DNA of 64,000 bases from Flavobacterium johnsoniae (GCF_030388325.1 NZ_CP103794.1:1550001-1614000); one strand, 5' to 3'; numbered from the stretch's first letter, positions 53,444 to 62,629 are shown. Numbers and translations: made by a program. The notes: a model not told the origin generated them from the sequence alone.

Positions 53444-54031
53444 ATGAAAAAAATGCTACTTCTTCTTGCATTGTCAGTATTTGGCTTTGCAAATGCCCAA
53501 AAGGGAACAATCTTAGTTGGTGGAAACATTGGTTATACTTCTCAAACTGCGGAACGTAAATCTTTAGGTTTTAAAACTAAAGAAACCGTATTTGAATTTT
53601 CTCCAAGAGTGGGGTATCAGTTTCATGAAAACTGGACAGCTGGAGCTGAATTTACAGTTTCTTCTTCAAAGAATACTAATGATCTTGGTGAATCTAAATT
53701 TAATGGTTTTAAAGCAGGTGCATTTGTACGTTACACCGTTCCATTAAATGAAACTTTTGCTTTTTTTGCTGATTTAGGAGCAGGATTTCAAAATCAAAAA
53801 AGTAAAGATTACGAGAATGGGACACTTATGTCAGAAAGCAAAGGAGATGGCTTGTACGCTGGTGTTACACCGGCTCTATTTATCAATATGAAGAAAGGTT
53901 TTGGATTAAATTTCAGTATAGGTGGTCTAGGATATGAAACTTTAAACTATGATTTTGCTGATACAGATGTAAAATCATTTTATTTCAACTTTGGTAAAAC
54001 AATTAATATCGGGATTTCTAAAAACTTTTAA
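53444..54031 (+). CDS. Outer-membrane beta-barrel protein, paralogue 2
   Basis: 195 aa, signal peptide MLLLLALSVFGFANAQ. It shares KGTILVGGNIGYTSQ, VGYQFHENWTAGAEFTVSSS and the ending GKTINIGISKNF with its upstream neighbour. The largest differences are in predicted surface loops (residues about 35-45, 70-85 and 120-140). It has its own terminator at 54055. Confidence 0.88.
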   Translation: MKKMLLLLALSVFGFANAQKGTILVGGNIGYTSQTAERKSLGFKTKETVFEFSPRVGYQFHENWTAGAEFTVSSSKNTNDLGESKFNGFKAGAFVRYTVPLNETFAFFADLGAGFQNQKSKDYENGTLMSESKGDGLYAGVTPALFINMKKGFGLNFSIGGLGYETLNYDFADTDVKSFYFNFGKTINIGISKNF

Positions 54032-54054
54032 TTTTTAGATTTTTAATGAGTATA

Positions 54055-54086
54055 AAAAGCACTTCAATTTGAAGTGCTTTTTTTTG
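54055..54086 (+). terminator. Intrinsic terminator after barrel paralogue 2
   Basis: AAAAGCACTTC pairs with GAAGTGCTTTT, followed by T residues. Confidence 0.85.
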
Positions 54087-54122
54087 GGCTAAAGTTCTTA
54101 TGAAAACTAAAAGTTCTTGTTT

Positions 54123-54200
54123 AGCCCCGATTGTAGCGGTATCCTTTTTCTGGTTTCTTTAACCAGGAAAAGATATAGCGGAAAGCGGGACAGAACGTCT
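54123..54200 (+). ncRNA. Flavobacterium repeat RNA-like element (Flavo-1-like), copy 2
   Basis: Begins AGCCCCGATTGTAGCGG, has an internal stem (TTTTTCTGGTT with AACCAGGAAAA), and ends GATATAGCGGAAAGCGGGA. The element at 39097-39174 has the same parts on the opposite strand. No ORF of credible size overlaps. Probably a member of a dispersed Flavobacterium RNA family. Confidence 0.55.
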
Positions 54201-54228
54201 TTTGAAATTGAAAATCTTCTGCTCCTTA

Positions 54229-54300
54229 AAAAAAAAAACAATGCCAACATAATGAAGCCAAAACGAATCATAACTAAAATTCGACTTCATCAGTTGGCAT
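54229..54300 (-). terminator. Terminator of metE
   Basis: ATGCCAAC (54241-54248) pairs with GTTGGCAT (54293-54300); inner helices are ATGAAG/CTTCAT and CGAAT/ATTCG. On the minus strand the hairpin is followed by a long T-run (the A-run at 54228-54238). Confidence 0.8.
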
Positions 54301-54330
54301 AAAAAACAAAAATATATCTAATAAAAATTA

Positions 54331-56652
54331 TTAACTAACAGGATTTTCAACCGCAGCTCTCATTTCCTGAGCGGCATTCACCATTTCGATTAAGGCTTTT
54401 TTGGTTTCATCCCAATGACGGGTTTTTAAACCGCAATCTGGATTTACCCAAAGTTGATCTACGGGAATTACAGCCGAAGCTTTTTCTAATAAACGAACCA
54501 TTTCTGTACTCGAAGGCACGCGCGGAGAGTGAATATCGTAGACTCCAGGACCAATTTCGTTTGGATATTTAAAGTTGGCAAAAGCGTCTAAAAGTTCCAT
54601 TTGCGAACGCGAACATTCGATTGTAATTACATCGGCATCCATGTCGGCGATGTTTTGAATAATGTCGTTAAACTCGCTGTAACACATATGGGTGTGAATC
54701 TGCGTATCATCGTTTACACCGCTTGCCGAAATTCTAAATGCTTTTACAGCCCAGTCTAAATATTTCGCCCATTCTTCTTTTCTTAACGGAAGACCTTCAC
54801 GAATTGCTGGTTCATCGATTTGGATAATTTTGATTCCCGCTTTTTCTAAGTCCACAACTTCATCACGAATGGCCAAAGCGATTTGCGTGCAAGTTTCAGA
54901 ACGCGGTTGGTCGTTACGAACAAATGACCATTGTAGAATTGTTACAGGCCCAGTCAACATTCCTTTTACCCATTTTGGAGTTAGAGATTGTGCGTATTCT
55001 GACCATTTTACCGTCATCGGATTTGGACGAGAAACGTCACCGTAAATAACTGGCGGTTTCACACAACGGCTTCCATAACTCTGAACCCAACCGCTTTTAG
55101 TAAATGTAAATCCAGCTAATTGTTCGCCGAAATATTCGACCATGTCGTTTCTTTCGAATTCTCCGTGAACCAAAACGTCAATTCCTGTTTCTTCTTGAAA
55201 ACGAATTGTAGCTTCGGTTTCTTTTTCGATTAAATCATTATATTCTTCAACTGTTAATTCGCCTTTTTTGAATTTCGCTCTCCAACTTCTCACTTCTGCT
55301 GTTTGAGGAAAAGATCCAATTGTTGTGGTCGGAAATAATGGTAATTTTAAAGCTTCTATCTGGCTTTGTCTTCTTGTTGCAAAAGTGCTTTTACGTTTGT
55401 CATCAGAAGCTGTAATTCCTGCCACACGTGCTTTTACTTCATTATTATGAATTAGTTTTGAAGTTTTACGGTTTTCATTTGCAATAACGTTTCTTTCGTA
55501 ATCGACAGAATTTTTTACGTCAACTTCGTTTGAAGCGAATTGTTTTAAAAGAACAATTTCGCTGATTTTTTGTTTTGCAAAAGCCAGCCATTGTTTGATT
55601 TCTGGCGTCAAAGTCTGATCGTTTGTTTCTAAATCTAAATCGCAGGGACTATGAATTAAAGAACAAGACGGAGCAACTAAAATTCTATTTTCGCCTAAAG
55701 CATCAGTTGCTTTTTTAATTACTTCCAAAGATTTTTTGAAATCATTTTTCCAGATATTTCTTCCGTCAACAACTCCAAGAGAAAGATTTACGTTTGAAGC
55801 CAATTTTCCAGATTCTAAAATATCATCTAATTGAAGCGGGCAACGAACTAAATCTAAATGGAAAGTATCAACTGGCAAAGCCAAAGCCGTTTCAAGATTT
55901 TCTCCGAAACAATCAAAATAATTCGCTAAAACAATTTTAAGTTTTGGAAAACGAGCGTTGATTTCGTTATACACTTTCGTGAAAGCGCCTCTTTCTTTAT
56001 CAGTTAAATTTAAAGCTAAGAAAGGTTCGTCTAGCTGAATATATTCGGCATTTTCAGCTTGTAATTTTTCTAGAATTTCTAAATAAACTGGAAGTAAAGC
56101 ATCTAAAAGATCAATTCTGTTAAAACCTTCTTCTTTCTCTTTTCCTAACAATAAATAAGAAACAGGTCCGATAAGAACAGGTTTCGTTTTAATTCCTAAA
56201 GCATTTGCTTCTTTAAATTCGTTGATTATTTTTTCAGAAAACAATTCAAACTTTTGATTCTTAGTAAACTCAGGAACAATATAATGGTAATTGGTATCAA
56301 ACCACTTTGTCATTTCCATTGCCACAACATCTTGACCGTTTTTTTGAGATCCTCGTGCCATAGCAAAATACAAATCTAAAGAAGAATTTGTTTTTGCTAA
56401 TTCATGATAACGTTGCGGAATTGCGCCAACAGAAAGAGTCAAATCTAAAACCTGATCGTAAAAAGAAAAATCGTTAGAAGGAATTAAATCTACACCAGCT
56501 TCTAATTGCAAATGCCAGTTTTTGCTTCTAATTTCTTTTCCAACTGCGATAAGTTCGTCTGCCGAAATTTTCCCAGCCCAATATAATTCAGATGCTTTTT
56601 TAAGTTCTCTATTGCTGCCAATTCTTGGGTAACCTAAGTTGTTTGTTTTCAT
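54331..56652 (-). CDS. metE: Cobalamin-independent methionine synthase
   Basis: 773 aa. The N-terminal half (NLGYPRIGSNRELKKASELY) and C-terminal catalytic half are both complete. Zinc ligands are visible in IHTHMCYSEFND and WVNPDCGLKTRHWDE, and DVLVHGEFERNDMVEYF holds the catalytic region. It makes methionine from methyl-tetrahydropteroyl-glutamate without B12. The genome also has split MetH, so both synthases coexist. A divergent Lrp-family gene and a palindrome at 56659 point to its control. Confidence 0.97.
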   Translation of the reverse strand: MKTNNLGYPRIGSNRELKKASELYWAGKISADELIAVGKEIRSKNWHLQLEAGVDLIPSNDFSFYDQVLDLTLSVGAIPQRYHELAKTNSSLDLYFAMARGSQKNGQDVVAMEMTKWFDTNYHYIVPEFTKNQKFELFSEKIINEFKEANALGIKTKPVLIGPVSYLLLGKEKEEGFNRIDLLDALLPVYLEILEKLQAENAEYIQLDEPFLALNLTDKERGAFTKVYNEINARFPKLKIVLANYFDCFGENLETALALPVDTFHLDLVRCPLQLDDILESGKLASNVNLSLGVVDGRNIWKNDFKKSLEVIKKATDALGENRILVAPSCSLIHSPCDLDLETNDQTLTPEIKQWLAFAKQKISEIVLLKQFASNEVDVKNSVDYERNVIANENRKTSKLIHNNEVKARVAGITASDDKRKSTFATRRQSQIEALKLPLFPTTTIGSFPQTAEVRSWRAKFKKGELTVEEYNDLIEKETEATIRFQEETGIDVLVHGEFERNDMVEYFGEQLAGFTFTKSGWVQSYGSRCVKPPVIYGDVSRPNPMTVKWSEYAQSLTPKWVKGMLTGPVTILQWSFVRNDQPRSETCTQIALAIRDEVVDLEKAGIKIIQIDEPAIREGLPLRKEEWAKYLDWAVKAFRISASGVNDDTQIHTHMCYSEFNDIIQNIADMDADVITIECSRSQMELLDAFANFKYPNEIGPGVYDIHSPRVPSSTEMVRLLEKASAVIPVDQLWVNPDCGLKTRHWDETKKALIEMVNAAQEMRAAVENPVS

Positions 56653-56658
56653 TTTTGA

Positions 56659-56677
56659 TTCAGTATTTTTTACTGAA
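56659..56677. promoter_or_regulatory. Lrp-type palindrome at the metE start
   Basis: TTCAGTA-TTTTT-TACTGAA. The inner 15-mer CAGTATTTTTTACTG fits 14 of 15 positions of the E. coli Lrp consensus (YAGHAWATTWTDCTR). On the minus strand it directly follows TAAATTTG (56678-56685), the likely -7 element of metE. Half sites CAGTA and TACTG recur at 56724-56728 and 56765-56769. Confidence 0.6.
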
Positions 56678-56809
56678 CAAATTTACGTTCTTGGTTTTTA
56701 TAACTTATATTTGTGCTTTATTTCAGTAAAATGTGTTTTGAAATATTTTTTTAAAAGATTTTATTACTGTAAAATTGTTTTTAATGAACCTTTAGCCGTA
56801 AAAAAAACT

Positions 56810-57271
56810 ATGGAGAATCTAGATAAAACCGATTTATTGATCTTAAAACACCTTCAAGAAAACTCTAATATCAATACAAAAGACTTGGCAAGTAAATTAT
56901 TTTTGACTGTTACGCCAGTTTACGAACGAATTAAAAGGTTGGAAAGAGATGGATATATTACCAAATATGTTGCGCTTTTAGATAAGAAAAAAATGAATCG
57001 GGGCATGACCGTTTTCTGTAACGTACGTTTAAAAGAGCATGCTAAAAATGTTGGAAGCAATTTTGTAAAAGATATTGTGGCGCTTCCAGAAATTATAGAA
57101 TGTTACAACATTGCTGGCGATTACGATTTTATGCTGAAGATTTTGGTTCAAGATATGGAGAGTTATCAGGATTTTGTAATGAACAAATTATCGACAATTG
57201 AAAACATCGGAAATACCAATAGTATTTTTGTGATGGGAGAAATTAAACATAGTACTGCTTTGGAGTTTTAA
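56810..57271 (+). CDS. Lrp/AsnC family transcriptional regulator
   Basis: 153 aa from ATG 56810 (MENLDKTDLLILKHLQENSN). A longer frame from 56639 crosses the metE operator region and is unlikely to be translated. N-terminal HTH (NTKDLASKLFLTVTPVYERI), linker, then the RAM ligand domain (VALPEIIECYNIAGDYDFML). It probably senses methionine or another amino acid and controls metE. TATATTTG (56706-56713) is a possible -7 box. Confidence 0.9.
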   Translation: MENLDKTDLLILKHLQENSNINTKDLASKLFLTVTPVYERIKRLERDGYITKYVALLDKKKMNRGMTVFCNVRLKEHAKNVGSNFVKDIVALPEIIECYNIAGDYDFMLKILVQDMESYQDFVMNKLSTIENIGNTNSIFVMGEIKHSTALEF

Positions 57272-57366
57272 AGCGAAAGAAAATCCTAAAATAAAATGTA
57301 TTTTTGAAGTCTAAACCAAGATTTAGATCAGCATTCTAAAATCTTTAATCAACAATCTAAAATCAA

Positions 57367-58713
57367 ATGAACTGGGAACAACTTTTATCATTAAAACGTC
57401 AGGGAGATACAAGCAAAAGATTACGCGTAGAACAAGATGATACTCGTTTAGGTTTTGAGGTAGATTATGACCGAATTATCTTTTCTTCGGCTTTTAGAAG
57501 TTTACAGGATAAAACACAAGTTATTCCGCTTTCTAAAACAGATTTCGTTCATACGCGCTTAACGCACAGTCTGGAAGTTTCTGTAGTTGGGCGTTCGCTG
57601 GGACGTTTGGTTGGAAAAAAAATCATTGAAAAATATCCTTATCTGCAAGAAGTTCACGGCTATCAAATGAATGATTTTGGTGCAATTGTAGCAGCCGCTT
57701 CTTTGGCGCATGATATTGGAAATCCGCCTTTTGGGCATTCTGGTGAAAAAGCAATTGGAGAATATTTTTCTATTGGAAATGGACAGAAATTTAAAAATCA
57801 GCTTACAGATAAACAATGGCAAGATTTAATTGATTTTGAAGGAAATGCAAACGGATTTTCAGTTCTAACAGGAAGTCGTCCAGGAATTGAAGGCGGACTT
57901 CGTATTTCGTATGCTACTTTGGGCGCTTTTATGAAATATCCAAAAGAAAGTCTTCCTAAGAAACCAACAAATAATATTTCTGATAAAAAATACGGTTTCT
58001 TTCAGTCGGATAAATTATTTTTTGAAGAAGTAGCAAAAGATATGGGAATGATTGCCAATAAGTCTGGTGATGATATTGGTTTTGAAAGGCATCCATTGGC
58101 TTATCTTGTAGAAGCCGCAGATGATATTTGCTATACAATTATAGATTTTGAAGACGGAATAAATTTAGGTTTGGTTTCTGAAGATTATGCTTTAGAATAT
58201 TTAATTAAACTGGTAAAAGACAATATTGGTGTTGCAAAATATAAAACATTAGAAACTAAAGAAGATAGAATTAGTTATTTGCGCGCACTTGCAATTGGTT
58301 CTTTAATTAATGATGCGGTTGATGTTTTTATTGAAAATGAAGAAGCTATTCTTGCTGGAAATTTCCCGTATGCTTTAACAGATAAAAGTAAATACAAAGC
58401 TCAGATGAATGACATCATCAAATTAAGTGTTGAAAAAATCTATCAAAGCCGAGAAGTGATCGAAAAAGAAATTGTTGGTTATCAGATTATTCAAACTTTA
58501 TTGGATAAATTCATAACAGCATTCAATAATAAATATGAAGGAACTGCTTCTAATTATGATAAATTGATTTTGAAAATGTTGCCAGAAAAGCACCATTTAG
58601 ATAAAGGGAATTTGTACGAGAGATTATTGCATATTTGTCATTATGTTTCTTTGCTAACTGATGGAAATGCGCTAGAATTGTACGAAACGATTCAGGGACA
58701 AAAAAAGCGCTAA
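57367..58713 (+). CDS. dgt: Deoxyguanosinetriphosphate triphosphohydrolase family protein
   Basis: A 448-aa HD-domain dNTPase. The metal ligands are in HTRLTHSLEVSVVGRSLG, SLAHDIGNPPFGHSGE and LVEAADDICYTIIDFEDG. The family splits dGTP (or other dNTPs) to deoxynucleoside and triphosphate. Start at ATG 57367. The spacer before it carries AATCTTTAATCAACAATCTAAAATC-like AT text but no clear promoter. Confidence 0.93.
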   Translation: MNWEQLLSLKRQGDTSKRLRVEQDDTRLGFEVDYDRIIFSSAFRSLQDKTQVIPLSKTDFVHTRLTHSLEVSVVGRSLGRLVGKKIIEKYPYLQEVHGYQMNDFGAIVAAASLAHDIGNPPFGHSGEKAIGEYFSIGNGQKFKNQLTDKQWQDLIDFEGNANGFSVLTGSRPGIEGGLRISYATLGAFMKYPKESLPKKPTNNISDKKYGFFQSDKLFFEEVAKDMGMIANKSGDDIGFERHPLAYLVEAADDICYTIIDFEDGINLGLVSEDYALEYLIKLVKDNIGVAKYKTLETKEDRISYLRALAIGSLINDAVDVFIENEEAILAGNFPYALTDKSKYKAQMNDIIKLSVEKIYQSREVIEKEIVGYQIIQTLLDKFITAFNNKYEGTASNYDKLILKMLPEKHHLDKGNLYERLLHICHYVSLLTDGNALELYETIQGQKKR

Positions 58714-58726
58714 TTACTTTTGTCTG

Positions 58727-58769
58727 AAAAAAAAGCTTCTTTTAGAATAATCTGAAAGAAGCTTTTTTT
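58727..58769. terminator. Bidirectional terminator between dgt and DUF3078 gene
   Basis: AAAAGCTTCTTT pairs with AAAGAAGCTTTT. It is flanked by A- and T-runs and serves convergent genes. Confidence 0.87.
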
Positions 58770-58774
58770 ATTTC

Positions 58775-59776
58775 TTATTTGAAGGCGTAAACTAAACCAA
58801 CTCCAAGTACTTGTCTTAACTGCATTCTTGGTCCGTCATTAACTTGAGTTTTGGTTCCTGTAGTCGGATCAACAACATCTTTTTTGGTTTTAATATCATC
58901 ATCATAAATTAAATGAACTCCGATATTAGCCTTTACATAAGCATTAACTACAAGATCTAATCGTGTGTCATAATCAATATCGACATTTCCGAATTTATTC
59001 AAATAGTCAGTATATAAACTCAATCTGTTTTCGTAAAAAACGTTTTTGTAGATTTCATTTTTCATGTAAGCTGTAAAAAGTATACCGAATTCGGCTTTTA
59101 CTTTCTGACCTTCTTCAATTAATATTTGCTGTGTTGGATCTAGCGGATCTGGCGCATAAACCGCCTTTTTAACCCCGAAAGAACCTTGATTTGCAAGATA
59201 TTGATCTAATACTAAAGTTGTTTTTAACGTAATAGGAGAGAAATAGAAAACTCTGTTTTTGGCTTTATTAGCATTCTCAGCTCCAGCTCCCAGAAAGATA
59301 TAAGCTGGTGCAAAAGGTTTAGAGATGGCAACATCTCTGTTTGGGTAATTATAACCGTTTGTAAATTGCGTATTGAAATTTAATTTTGAAGAGTAATACC
59401 AGTTTGATGCCGTGTCTTTTCTAAACCCGTAAGTCGAGTTAAACTGAAGAGCGTCGTCGGTTTTCCTTAATTCAGTTCCGTCTTGTTTGTTTAGACCATA
59501 TTTTACAATAAGCTCGTTAACCCATTTATGATTTTTCTTAGCATAAGTTCTTCCAAATTCGCCTTTAAATAAACCAGAGATAGAACTTGTTCCCCCGGCA
59601 CTCCAATTCACAAATGCGATTTCAGAAATATCAAAACCTAATTGATTCTTTTTAGACCAATTCGATGGCGGTTTAGGCGCTTGATTTGGACTTAAAGTAG
59701 TTTGTATAATTTGGGCGAAAATAGTAGAGGTGCTTAGCAGTAAAAATAATAAAAGGGTTGAACGTAATAATTTCAT
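58775..59776 (-). CDS. DUF3078 family secreted protein
   Basis: A 333-aa protein with signal peptide STLLLFLLLSTSTIFAQ. NQLGFDISEIAFVNWSAGGTSSISGL is the hallmark opening of the DUF3078 family in Bacteroidota. Many amphipathic strands and the ending GVGLVYAFK with terminal aromatic suggest an outer-membrane barrel. Function unknown. It is adjacent to dxs on the same strand, 31 nt downstream. Confidence 0.87.
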   Translation of the reverse strand: MKLLRSTLLLFLLLSTSTIFAQIIQTTLSPNQAPKPPSNWSKKNQLGFDISEIAFVNWSAGGTSSISGLFKGEFGRTYAKKNHKWVNELIVKYGLNKQDGTELRKTDDALQFNSTYGFRKDTASNWYYSSKLNFNTQFTNGYNYPNRDVAISKPFAPAYIFLGAGAENANKAKNRVFYFSPITLKTTLVLDQYLANQGSFGVKKAVYAPDPLDPTQQILIEEGQKVKAEFGILFTAYMKNEIYKNVFYENRLSLYTDYLNKFGNVDIDYDTRLDLVVNAYVKANIGVHLIYDDDIKTKKDVVDPTTGTKTQVNDGPRMQLRQVLGVGLVYAFK

Positions 59777-59807
59777 TTGGTAATTGTTTTTTGGTGTCGC
59801 AAAATAC

Positions 59808-61595
59808 TTATTTTGAACCGTTAGAAAAAAGTTTTACTAGACTTTTAACGTCAATATTGCATAATTGTTGTAGCTGTTCTACTGTTCCATGTTCAATAAA
59901 CTCGTCTGGAACACCTAAAATTTCAATGTTGTTTTTGAAATTATTAGATGCAGCAAACTCTAAAACAGCACTTCCAAAACCACCTTTTTTTACTCCATCT
60001 TCAATTGTAATAATACTTTCGAAATTAGAAAAAACGTAATTTAATGTATTGATGTCTAGTGGTTTAATAAAACTAAAGTTATAATGGGCAATCTCGTTAG
60101 AATTGGTTGATTCGTTTAAAGATTCTATAACATTATTTCCAATTGTTCCGGCCGACAGAACAGCAATTTTCGTACCATCTTTTAAACATTTTGCAGAACC
60201 GATTTTAATTTTTTCGTAATGTCTGAAATTTTCTACTTCCCAATTGGAAATAACGCCGCGACCTCTCGGATAACGAATTGCAATCGGATGATCTAATCCT
60301 AATTGTGCGGTGTATAAAATATTTTGGAGTTCAATTTCGTTAAGCGGCGCGTAAATCATCATATTTGGAATCGAACGCAGATACGCAATATCAAAAACGC
60401 CGTGATGTGTTGCGCCATCTTCGCCAACTAATCCAGCTCGATCTAAACAGAAAATGACTGGCAAATTTTGCAAAGCAACATCGTGAATAACCTGATCGTA
60501 AGCGCGTTGTAAAAAAGTTGAATAAATATTGCAATACACAATCATACCTTGAGTTGCCATTCCAGCGGCTAGCGTTACAGCGTGCTGTTCGGCAATTCCA
60601 ACATCAAAAGCTCGTTCGGGCAGTTCATCCATCATAAATTTTAAAGAACTTCCCGATGGCATTGCAGGCGTGATTCCGATAATTTTTTCGTTCTTTTTGG
60701 CTAAATCTAAAATAGTTAAACCAAAAACATCCTGATATTTAGGCGGAAGATTTTCTTCGGATTTTAAATGAATTTCTCCAGTCGAAGCATCAAATTTCCC
60801 AGGCGCATGATATTTCACCTGATTTTCTTCAGCTTGCTGTAAACCTTTTCCTTTTGTAGTTACAATATGAAGGAACTTTGGACCTTTTATCTTTTTTAAA
60901 CGATTTAATTCTTTGATTAATTTAGGAAGATCGTGACCGTCAATTGGTCCAGAATAATCAAAATTCAAAGACTTAATCATATTATTTTGTCTCGGATTTT
61001 TTCCGTTTTTAACTGAAGTTAGGTATTTTTTTAAAGCTCCAACACTCGGGTCAATTCCGATTGCATTGTCATTCAAAATAACTAAAATATTGGCATCTGT
61101 TACTCCGGCGTGATTTAAACCTTCAAAAGCCATTCCGCTCGCGATAGAAGCGTCGCCAATTACAGCAATATGTTCTTTTTCGAAATCGCCTTTAAGTTTA
61201 GAAGCGATCGCCATTCCTAAAGCGGCAGAAATAGAAGTAGAAGAATGCCCAACGCCAAAAGTATCGTAAACACTTTCGCTTCTTTTAGGAAACCCAGAAA
61301 TACCGTTTATTTGACGGTTTGTATCGAAATTTTCTCTTCTTTCGGTCAATATTTTATGACCGTAAGCTTGGTGGCCAACATCCCAAACCAATAAATCTTC
61401 TGGAGTATTAAAAACATAATGCAAAGCAATTGTAAGTTCTACAACGCCTAAACTCGCGCCCAAATGTCCTTCTTTTACAGAAACCACATCAATAATAAAC
61501 TGACGCAATTCTTGAGCAACTTGAGCAAGCTGTTCCTCTTTTAAAAGACGTAAATCGGCTGGATTGTATATGTTAGAAAGTAAATCGCTTTTCAT
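59808..61595 (-). CDS. dxs: 1-deoxy-D-xylulose-5-phosphate synthase
   Basis: A 595-aa thiamine-diphosphate enzyme, the first step of the MEP isoprenoid pathway. GHLGASLGVVELTIALHYVF, the GDASIASGMAFEGLNHAG...NDN cofactor motif, the DVGIAEQHAVTLAAGMA site, and the DRAGLVGEDGATHHGVFD segment are all clear. It is at the short end of the family range. The active-site set appears complete. Confidence 0.96.
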   Translation of the reverse strand: MKSDLLSNIYNPADLRLLKEEQLAQVAQELRQFIIDVVSVKEGHLGASLGVVELTIALHYVFNTPEDLLVWDVGHQAYGHKILTERRENFDTNRQINGISGFPKRSESVYDTFGVGHSSTSISAALGMAIASKLKGDFEKEHIAVIGDASIASGMAFEGLNHAGVTDANILVILNDNAIGIDPSVGALKKYLTSVKNGKNPRQNNMIKSLNFDYSGPIDGHDLPKLIKELNRLKKIKGPKFLHIVTTKGKGLQQAEENQVKYHAPGKFDASTGEIHLKSEENLPPKYQDVFGLTILDLAKKNEKIIGITPAMPSGSSLKFMMDELPERAFDVGIAEQHAVTLAAGMATQGMIVYCNIYSTFLQRAYDQVIHDVALQNLPVIFCLDRAGLVGEDGATHHGVFDIAYLRSIPNMMIYAPLNEIELQNILYTAQLGLDHPIAIRYPRGRGVISNWEVENFRHYEKIKIGSAKCLKDGTKIAVLSAGTIGNNVIESLNESTNSNEIAHYNFSFIKPLDINTLNYVFSNFESIITIEDGVKKGGFGSAVLEFAASNNFKNNIEILGVPDEFIEHGTVEQLQQLCNIDVKSLVKLFSNGSK

Positions 61596-61609
61596 TATAA
61601 GGTAAAAAG

Positions 61610-61617
61610 CAAATTTA
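61610..61617 (-). promoter_or_regulatory. -7 element of dxs
   Basis: TAAATTTG on the minus strand, 15 nt before the dxs ATG. No clear -33 partner was seen. Confidence 0.4.
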
Positions 61618-61648
61618 CGGTTTTAAATTTAAATTTTATTATTGAACG

Positions 61649-62569
61649 CTATTGTAATACAATCGGCAAAGAATATAATCTTCGAGCTTTTTTACCATTA
61701 GTTTCTCCTGGTTTCCATTTCGGGCATAAACTAAATACTCTAGCAATTTCTTTTTCAGTAATATCGTCAATAGCAGGTTCAGATCGAAGATAAGTTACAG
61801 ATCCATTTCTTTCTACTACAAAAGAGAGTTGGATTTTTAGATTTGCACTTTCTGAATTTTCGGTTTTTTTAAACTCTTTTTCAATAAAGTTGTAAAATTG
61901 CTCAATTCCGCCAGGAAATTCTGCATTGGTTTCAATTGCAACTCCTCCATTATAAACAACATCTTCATTCTGAGAATCATTTTTCTTCCCTGATTTTGTT
62001 GAAGACGGCTTAGAAGAATTTTTGTTTTTTATTTTTTGATCTTCTAAAATTACTTCACCGCTGATTCTATTTGTATGTTTTTCAGAATTTGCCGCGTTAT
62101 CATGTTGTTTGGATGGCGGAGGTGGTGGAGGCGGAATATCAGACGTAGAATCATTTTTGCTAATTCTAGCTTTCCCGATAGGACTATCAAATTTAGATGA
62201 ATCATTGGTAATTTCAACTTTTTGAATCTTTTGTTTAGTTCCATCTTTGCTTTGGCAACTAAACAGCGTTGTTCCCATTGCGACAAACAAAGCCAGCAAA
62301 AACATTTTTCTGTAATGCGTTTGTGAATATAAAATATGGTTAGGAATTTGAATTGTAACAGAATCCAATTGCGATTTTCTAAATCTCCCGCAAATTTTGT
62401 TATTTTGATTTTGAATAAAAAACTGCTGAATTTCCTCGGGCATCATAGAAGTAAAATCTACAACAGTTTTAGAACAGCTTAAACAAAAACGACCATTTTC
62501 ATTTGGTGTCATTTTGTTCCAGTCTTCTTGGCATGGTTCAGGAATAGTAATTTTATGTTTTCTTTCCAT
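61649..62569 (-). CDS. TonB-C-like envelope protein with N-terminal Cys motif
   Basis: About 306 aa from ATG 62569 (MERKHKITIPEPCQEDWNKM); a TTG two codons earlier is less likely. The N-terminus has a CxxC motif in GRFCLSCSKTVVDFTSMM, then KICGRF. One transmembrane helix follows (MFLLALFVAMGTTLFSC, about 90-106), then a Pro-rich linker with seven prolines in a row. The C-terminus is TonB-like (LSFVVERNGSVTYLRSEP, CPKWKPGETNGKKARRLYSLPIVL). Periplasmic energy transducer or scaffold is likely; the Cys domain may bind metal. Confidence 0.8.
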   Translation of the reverse strand: MERKHKITIPEPCQEDWNKMTPNENGRFCLSCSKTVVDFTSMMPEEIQQFFIQNQNNKICGRFRKSQLDSVTIQIPNHILYSQTHYRKMFLLALFVAMGTTLFSCQSKDGTKQKIQKVEITNDSSKFDSPIGKARISKNDSTSDIPPPPPPPSKQHDNAANSEKHTNRISGEVILEDQKIKNKNSSKPSSTKSGKKNDSQNEDVVYNGGVAIETNAEFPGGIEQFYNFIEKEFKKTENSESANLKIQLSFVVERNGSVTYLRSEPAIDDITEKEIARVFSLCPKWKPGETNGKKARRLYSLPIVLQ

Positions 62570-62616
62570 ATTCAAATTTCAAAATTTAAATGTACTAAAA
62601 ATAAAGTGTAAAGTTT

Positions 62617-62624
62617 TATTTTTG
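62617..62624 (+). promoter_or_regulatory. -7 element overlapping the tadA start region
   Basis: TATTTTTG ends only 5 nt before the tadA ATG (62630), so a transcript begun here would be leaderless or nearly so. Confidence 0.5.
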
Positions 62625-62629
62625 TATTT

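Noticed and set aside
54117..54302. 61-aa ORF over the repeat RNA-like element
   Set aside because: It covers the structured element and the metE terminator hairpin; the product has no protein-like features.
56639..56809. Longer N-terminus for the Lrp/AsnC regulator
   Set aside because: It would cross the metE operator and promoter region and adds a hydrophobic stretch foreign to the family.
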